From Hetaerina americana (lineage: Eukaryota; Arthropoda; Insecta; Odonata; Calopterygidae), in assembly GCA_022747635.1 (NCBI GenBank), contig JAKTNV010000003.1, forward strand, positions 28,305,051-28,369,050: 64,000 bases of DNA. Reading direction: 5' to 3'. The notes under the pieces were generated by a model. It saw only the letters and a program-made list of their open reading frames with translations, had not been told where the DNA came from and did no database searches. Positions 59,171 through 64,000 of this stretch are shown in pieces; position 1 is the first letter of the stretch, and each line of letters begins with the position of its first letter. A program made the translations under genes and the position numbers.

Positions 59171-60300
59171 TTAAAATGAGTCTAACCTGATCGGGAACCA
59201 TCTGAAGCGTAAGCGTGTATGTCACTAGGTGGAAGCCTCAATCAGGTCCGGGCAATTGATTTCAGTCTAAAATCTAAAGAACTTCAGTGAATAAATTAGC
59301 ATAAATTTTGCCCTAAGGCCTTCATTTTCGGCAAAACAAAGAAGAGAAACCTACTGAAAAGTGAAAGATCAGCTAAATTGACGCTAGCCAAAATTTCAAA
59401 AATGATCTCTCTATTCCAATCTCTTGTTGAACTATTAAGTGCTTAAATATTTCAATGATGATAGGGCTGTCAAGAATTGATGGTACGGAATAAAAAATAA
59501 TAATAATATATTTCATTGGACAAAATTAAAAGTTTAAGAATGTTTCTTTTTCTCAGAATGTCTCCTACGATGTTTGGAGTACATGAAGATTATTTTGCAC
59601 GTCAAGTTGAGTTTTTGGGTTGTTTAGCTACTATGTTCTGCTACACTTCAAAGTTTCACCTAACATGACGACAAAAGAATACTCTAACACCCTGCGTTAC
59701 CATTAACCACTCTTCAAATACACATTCTTTCACAGTATGGAATTCACAGGTGCCTCCATTGAGTCCAACATTGAATAATTACGCCTAAAGGAATATTTAA
59801 AATTACTTCAAATGCGTCGTTTAAGTTTTGATACACATTTGATCCACTTACAAATTGACTCTCAGTCAATAAAAACGCAAGCATAATTTTTAATATCACT
59901 TTCAAACTATACATTTGTTTCGCGAAAATTTCTTCAAAGAATATTCCTATTTCAAATATCCCGGAAAATTAGCAGCGAGATGAGGGATTTGGGTCCTTAA
60001 AGTTAATAACTGTGATATTTCTGTGAGATTTCTCAACTTACAAAACTTAAATTTCCTTGAATCTCTGGTATTGCGACGAGACAAAGCCAGGATACTTTAC
60101 CTCCCTCATATTTATGCATTGCGATGAGATGCTCTGACGCACTGCACGGCCCAAGGTATCAATCCATGTAAACAAACAACCGTGGAGCCTTTTTCCAAGC
60201 GGCAGCAAACATTGCCACTGCAATTGGATACCCGCCACGACTTCGCAGGTCAAGTACACAATGACGTGCAGCGCGCGCACGCTGTGACTTGCAAAACAAG
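59171..60300. other. AT-rich DNA, nothing recognised
   Basis: No convincing coding frame or repeat. Confidence 0.4.
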
Positions 60301-61460
60301 CGGAGGATTATGAAGAATCTGGGGTCGTTTTGTCATTATTTCATCGCGAGCGGAACCGTGTCTCACTTGCGAGGCATAAAATTAGCATTTTCAATTTTGA
60401 CCCATCGGCGACTACCGCGTCCCGAGCCGCCTTCTGCACGACGATGCCTCGCACCCACTCTAACTCGTCTTCAAAGCGCTCTCGCGGGCCGAGCTCGCTC
60501 CCGCCACGCTGAAGGCCGGAACATGGATCACCGGGGCGGAGCGTTCGTTCGCGCTATTCCAAGGAGTGGCGTCGGCTAGAGCAATTCAATTATTAACGAC
60601 GTCTTTTCATCAGCCGAGAGGGCGTGAACGGCAAAGTCTCCGAGAAAGATTCTTGATGACACGAGAGTATGAAAAGGCTCAAGAAAAGGAACGACATTGA
60701 GGGAGATATATCATATAAGGAGAAGATGACTTACAAAGAGAGGAAAATGGGGCGCTGCGCGGACTGTGTAGGGAGGAAATAAACGTCCTTGGAACATAAT
60801 ACGACCAGAATAAAAGGGAAAAGGTAAGGGGGCATGTGGAGCAATGGGATTCTCCCCATAAGGCACCAGGAAGTGGACGGAGAATGGGGGAACATTCCAA
60901 GTCGCAAGGCCACGTCGGAGAGGAAACAATGTTATCCTCGCACGAACAGACACACACACTTCGTAAAAAGAACTGCTCCTATTGTGTAAATCTCCACCTC
61001 GATGTGGAGAAGAGAGGGGAGGAATTCAGCTGCCCTTACAGTCACAAATTTGAGTTGAACGGGTGTGTCGACTCGAAGAGCTCATAAAATCCTACGGGAT
61101 GCCCACCCCACGTGCGGGGCAAAAACAATTCCGTGCGTGCTCTGAGACGGAGAATAAGTGGGTCACTGCGAGGGAGGGGCGACCACGGTGAATAATTCGC
61201 TGTCGCAGGGGTGCGAAGGTGAGCGAGGGGTTGACTCCGGGGGTTCGTAGGCGAGGGGTGGGGGTGAGGCGGAAGGGGTGGGGGCAGGGAGTGGCCTTCT
61301 TAACGATGCTCTCGCACACTTAAACGAGACCACCGTCGCCGCCATTCGTCTGAGGAGATAATGAGTGAGGGATGGGAGACCCAAAAGCGACGCCGCAGTT
61401 ATTATTCTCCTTCGGCGCACCCTCGCCCCGGCTTGAAAATTGAGAGTACGTTACGTTCCT
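60301..61460. other. GC-enriched interval
   Basis: CG-rich parts lie at 60400-60580 (cgggccgagctcgctcccgc) and 61090-61440. The intervening part is purine-rich. Frames on both strands are compositional. It is a possible regulatory or 5'-exon area, unproven. Confidence 0.3.
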
Positions 61461-61723
61461 GAGGACAAAGAATACGAAGTCTGTCCAATAAATACGCGGG
61501 CTAAGGCCATACAAACTTTATTTTGCGAAATTCAGTCTACATAGCTTTTTTCCTCTTCAATGTACTCTCAATTTGTTGCTATTTACTTATTCCGTCTTCT
61601 TTTCCATTGTTTAAAATACCCTTGGAAGTCCTCGGCAGTAAGGCTTTTTAGTATTCTCGTCTTTTCTTTCTTTATTGTGTCCACATCTTCCCAGTCTTAT
61701 TCCTCTCATCACATTTTTGCATT

Positions 61724-62056
61724 TTAGGAAAGGTCGTAGGGGACGAGATCTGGCAAATAAGGAGGATGATCAAGGATGGCGATTGAATTTTTTGCCGGAA
61801 ACTGGTGAACAATCAATGCTGAATGTGCAGGTGCATTGTCATGGTGAAGCATCCATCCATCGCCGTAAGTCAAATTTGGTCGCACACGACCTCTCAAACG
61901 CTTGAGAACTGTAAGGTAGAACTCAGAATTCACTGTTTGTCCTTCAGTAAGAAATTCATGATGAACAACACCTTCGAAATCAAAGAAAACCAGGAGAATG
62001 GCTTTGATTTTTGATAGGATCTTTCTTGATTTTTTGGTTTGATTTAATCCACACAA
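61724..62056 (-). pseudogene. Mariner transposase D,D34D catalytic relic
   Basis: The 110-residue frame holds the three catalytic aspartates: FFDFEGVVHHEFLTEGQTVN (first), MLHHDNAPAHSALIV (second), and LDHPPYLPDLVPYDLS (third). The spacing between the second and third is 34 residues, the mariner signature. The frame stops right after the third Asp, and the C-terminus continues out of frame. It is non-functional because of deletion and stop codons. Confidence 0.85.
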
Positions 62057-62198
62057 AAACGGATGTTTTCTTTAGAGAATTGTCACCGTAAACAGCTGTC
62101 CACATTTCAGTAATTTTTTTATAACTTTTACAGCACTTTACCAAAAACTTGATGTTGATTCGTTGCTCCGTGATTTCGTAAATTTCCATTTTCGACAA
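61980..62198 (-). pseudogene. Mariner transposase N-terminal HTH relic
   Basis: The frame starts MSKMEIYEITEQRINIKFLV and contains KKITEMWTAVYGDNSLKKTS followed by VFVWIK, the mariner first HTH. It then jumps directly (deletion of the second HTH and linker) towards the catalytic part, which is in another frame. Confidence 0.72.
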
Positions 62199-62200
62199 AG

Positions 62201-62825
62201 AGTAAAAACAAGGACAAGAGAAACTAACATAAGTGGACCATACACACAGACTAGACCCGACGAGCCACCAAACACAGATGACTATTTTTCTGACCCTAAA
62301 ATAGTAACCTACAAAATAAATTGTCTCATTCTGCCCAGTGTTTCCATTCGATCAAGTTTCATTAACTCGAAATTGCTTACATATACGATATATGCAAATA
62401 TTTATGATAGATTTCGCAATTGGGAAGAGCTTGATGCCTCTTAAGGTAGCTTTATAATTTACACGAAATAAAAACCGCAGTTATTTCTTCGTATTCACAG
62501 TACATTACACATGGGAATACAGCTCACAATACCGGTTCGATATTTTCCGAAATTTCCGAAGCGGGGAAAATTAAAAATTATTTTCTAGAAAGATTAAGTG
62601 AAAGCGCGGTTACTAAAATATGCTTTACCATAGGGTACTAGTGTCTTGTATCAATTTTTATAGTCCACCGTACATTATTCGGAAAAATTAATACAGTGAA
62701 CCAGCATTTGGTTCCCTGCAAGTAATTGCTGGATACCTATGCCCTCGATTTTTAACCAAGAATAAAACTTCATTCCAGTCGCCAATCACACGGTGAACTC
62801 AGTTCGTAGTTTCTAGAGAGTGATC
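62201..62825. other. AT-rich DNA, nothing recognised
   Basis: No terminal repeat matching the mariner at 61465 was found here. A 93-residue frame (62163-62444) has no motif. Confidence 0.35.
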
Positions 62826-62827
62826 AT

Positions 62828-63073
62828 TTACCCACTCCAATATTGCTTAATATTCTGAAATCGCTCGACAATAATAGCTCCTCCATAACCCGCCATGGGA
62901 CTTGATCGTGGTACTTCGCCATGGCTTCTGTAGAACTCTTTGTAGGTTTCCCAATCAAGGTCCTCGCGCGGGCGGTCGGGTGGGCGCGGTTCAAATAGGC
63001 CCCCTGGGGGACAGGAACCTTGGCTTCCTCCCCACTGGACCCCAAAACTCTCCAATATAATTGCTTGCCTCAT
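62828..63073 (-). CDS. Possible exon or unknown frame
   Basis: The minus-strand frame (81 residues) contains GGLFEPRPPDRPREDLDWET followed by YKEFYRSHGEVPRSS. This is of higher complexity than the compositional frames elsewhere. A good donor-like GGGTAAATG lies near 62825-62835 on the minus strand, and a weak acceptor-like cag lies near 63030. A second minus-strand frame (62824-63045) is open over the same DNA, so the reading frame is uncertain. I do not recognise a family. It may be an exon, a transposon piece or chance. Confidence 0.2.
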   Translation of the reverse strand: MRQAIILESFGVQWGGSQGSCPPGGLFEPRPPDRPREDLDWETYKEFYRSHGEVPRSSPMAGYGGAIIVERFQNIKQYWSG

Positions 63074-63880
63074 GTATTACGGATTCTCTTTTTTCTCTTT
63101 CGAACGCTTTTCCATTCCGTTATTTATCTTGGTGCCTAGTGTGATAATTATTATTAATATCTCACTTTGGTAACTATGACTGAAACCAGAATGATGCTTG
63201 TTAAAAACTTAATATATGTTACTTCAAATTTTATCGTACTGAAAGAATTTAACTGTGATTAAGAAAATTAGAATTGAACCATGAGCTCCTAGGTTCAATC
63301 AAACCATCCGAGTCTTGTTGGCTCTGGAACAGCTACACGTACTTTTATAACGGAAATTAAGTTGCCACAAAATGTTCAAGTTCTCTGATAATGCTAGCTA
63401 GGATATCTTGCGCTCAATATTATAGCGTTTATACGTGTAGGTTCAAATATATCCATTCATATTAAATACGTAAGTATATAAGACTTTATACTTTTCCACT
63501 ATTCCATTTCAGTGAAATAATTCTCCCAAGTTTATAGAAGGGAAAATAAAATATTTGTTGATTCTTTGCTGCCCTTTTGCAATCGTCATTGCAGAAATTT
63601 TCCCATATCGATAAAAATGGCCCGCGAATGTACACCTTTCAGTCATAGACGTATAATAAAGAGCAAATATTTCTCAGTGAATAAAAATAATATTTTTCGA
63701 TAAAATTTTAGGGTTATATTTTTTTATTATTAAAACAATTTACATTCCATGTACCTTTTCTTTTAGAGTGATTAGAATAGGAGCCGCTTGGGATGCGAAG
63801 AGAGAAAGAGAAACTTAGACTTTTAACAAGGGTCAAAACGCACGTGTTTAACTGTCACACAAGGATAATTACGTATTATG
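63074..63880. other. AT-rich DNA, nothing recognised
   Basis: No structure seen before the terminal microsatellite. Confidence 0.4.
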
Positions 63881-63895
63881 GCCCCACACACACAC

Positions 63896-63965
<70 letters not shown>
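63881..63965. repeat. (CA)n/(TA)n microsatellite
   Basis: A short cacacacacacgtgtg stretch is followed by about 65 bp of (TA)n. Confidence 0.93.
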
Positions 63966-63967
<2 letters not shown>

Positions 63968-64000
63968 CTGTATATATATTCATTCTTTCCTGTGGCAATC

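Larger units (their letters stand above)
61465..62200 (-). mobile_element. Broken mariner element
   Basis: The left end near 61465-61500 reads cgaagtctgtccaataaata, which resembles a mariner terminus. The right terminal repeat was not found. The minus strand carries three transposase parts in different frames: N-terminal HTH (61980-62198), catalytic part (61724-62056) and C-terminus (about 61550-61720, SLTAEDFQGYFKQWKRRRNK). It differs from both deletion-derivative families. It is a single decayed copy. Confidence 0.75.

Overview
This window looks like a stretch of a repeat-rich eukaryotic genome, most likely an arthropod and probably an insect. There is no operon-like coding. Every frame is short and broken. 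The transposon mix is mariner with D,D34D catalytic relics, tRNA-derived SINEs, a CR1/Jockey-type LINE with an (AAAT)n tail, and hAT and TA-flanked MITEs. The species cannot be named from the sequence alone. I found no convincing host protein-coding gene, rRNA or functional tRNA. The recognisable coding matter is transposase or reverse-transcriptase remnant, plus one weak exon candidate near 62.8-63.1 kb.

Layout. 0-5 kb: two SINE families, including a young SINE inserted into an older one (1.40-1.99 kb), and a third tRNA-type SINE (4.5-4.9 kb). 5-15 kb: unique AT-rich DNA with LINE 3' fragments, a sharp 22-bp-arm hairpin (9.87 kb), GC-rich islands (9.3, 11.0, 11.9 kb) and a decayed mariner (14.6 kb). 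15.5 kb: a SINE with perfect 12-bp target-site duplications. 19.9 and 29.6 kb: two near-identical 753-bp mariner deletion derivatives. 25.4-26.8 kb: the largest GC-rich, pyrimidine-biased island. 27.0 and 29.4 kb: long (TA)n tracts. 31.1 kb: a palindromic retroposon-like element with 12-bp duplications. 35.7 and 36.1 kb: two MITEs. 42.0 kb: a third mariner deletion derivative, from another subfamily. 45.1 kb: a second palindromic element. 45.6 and 45.9 kb: short strong hairpins. 48-51 and 53 kb: GC-rich islands. 51.8-59.2 kb: a cluster of LINE pieces, some head to head. 57.8 kb: a hAT MITE. 61.5-62.2 kb: a broken mariner. 63.9 kb: a terminal (TA)n tract.

Functional reading. The mariner derivatives have lost the catalytic core but kept both ends, so any movement would need transposase supplied from elsewhere. 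The SINEs would depend on LINE machinery, and the window contains only broken LINE copies. The most unusual structures are two palindromic elements (31.1 and 45.1 kb), plus a single-arm relative (48.98 kb). Their arms share a layout resembling a type I hammerhead ribozyme: a CTGATGA-like box, a short hairpin, GAAA, then a tiny stem III ending in GTC. The GC-rich islands are the best candidates for promoters or 5' exons of host genes, but no transcript structure can be proved from sequence alone.
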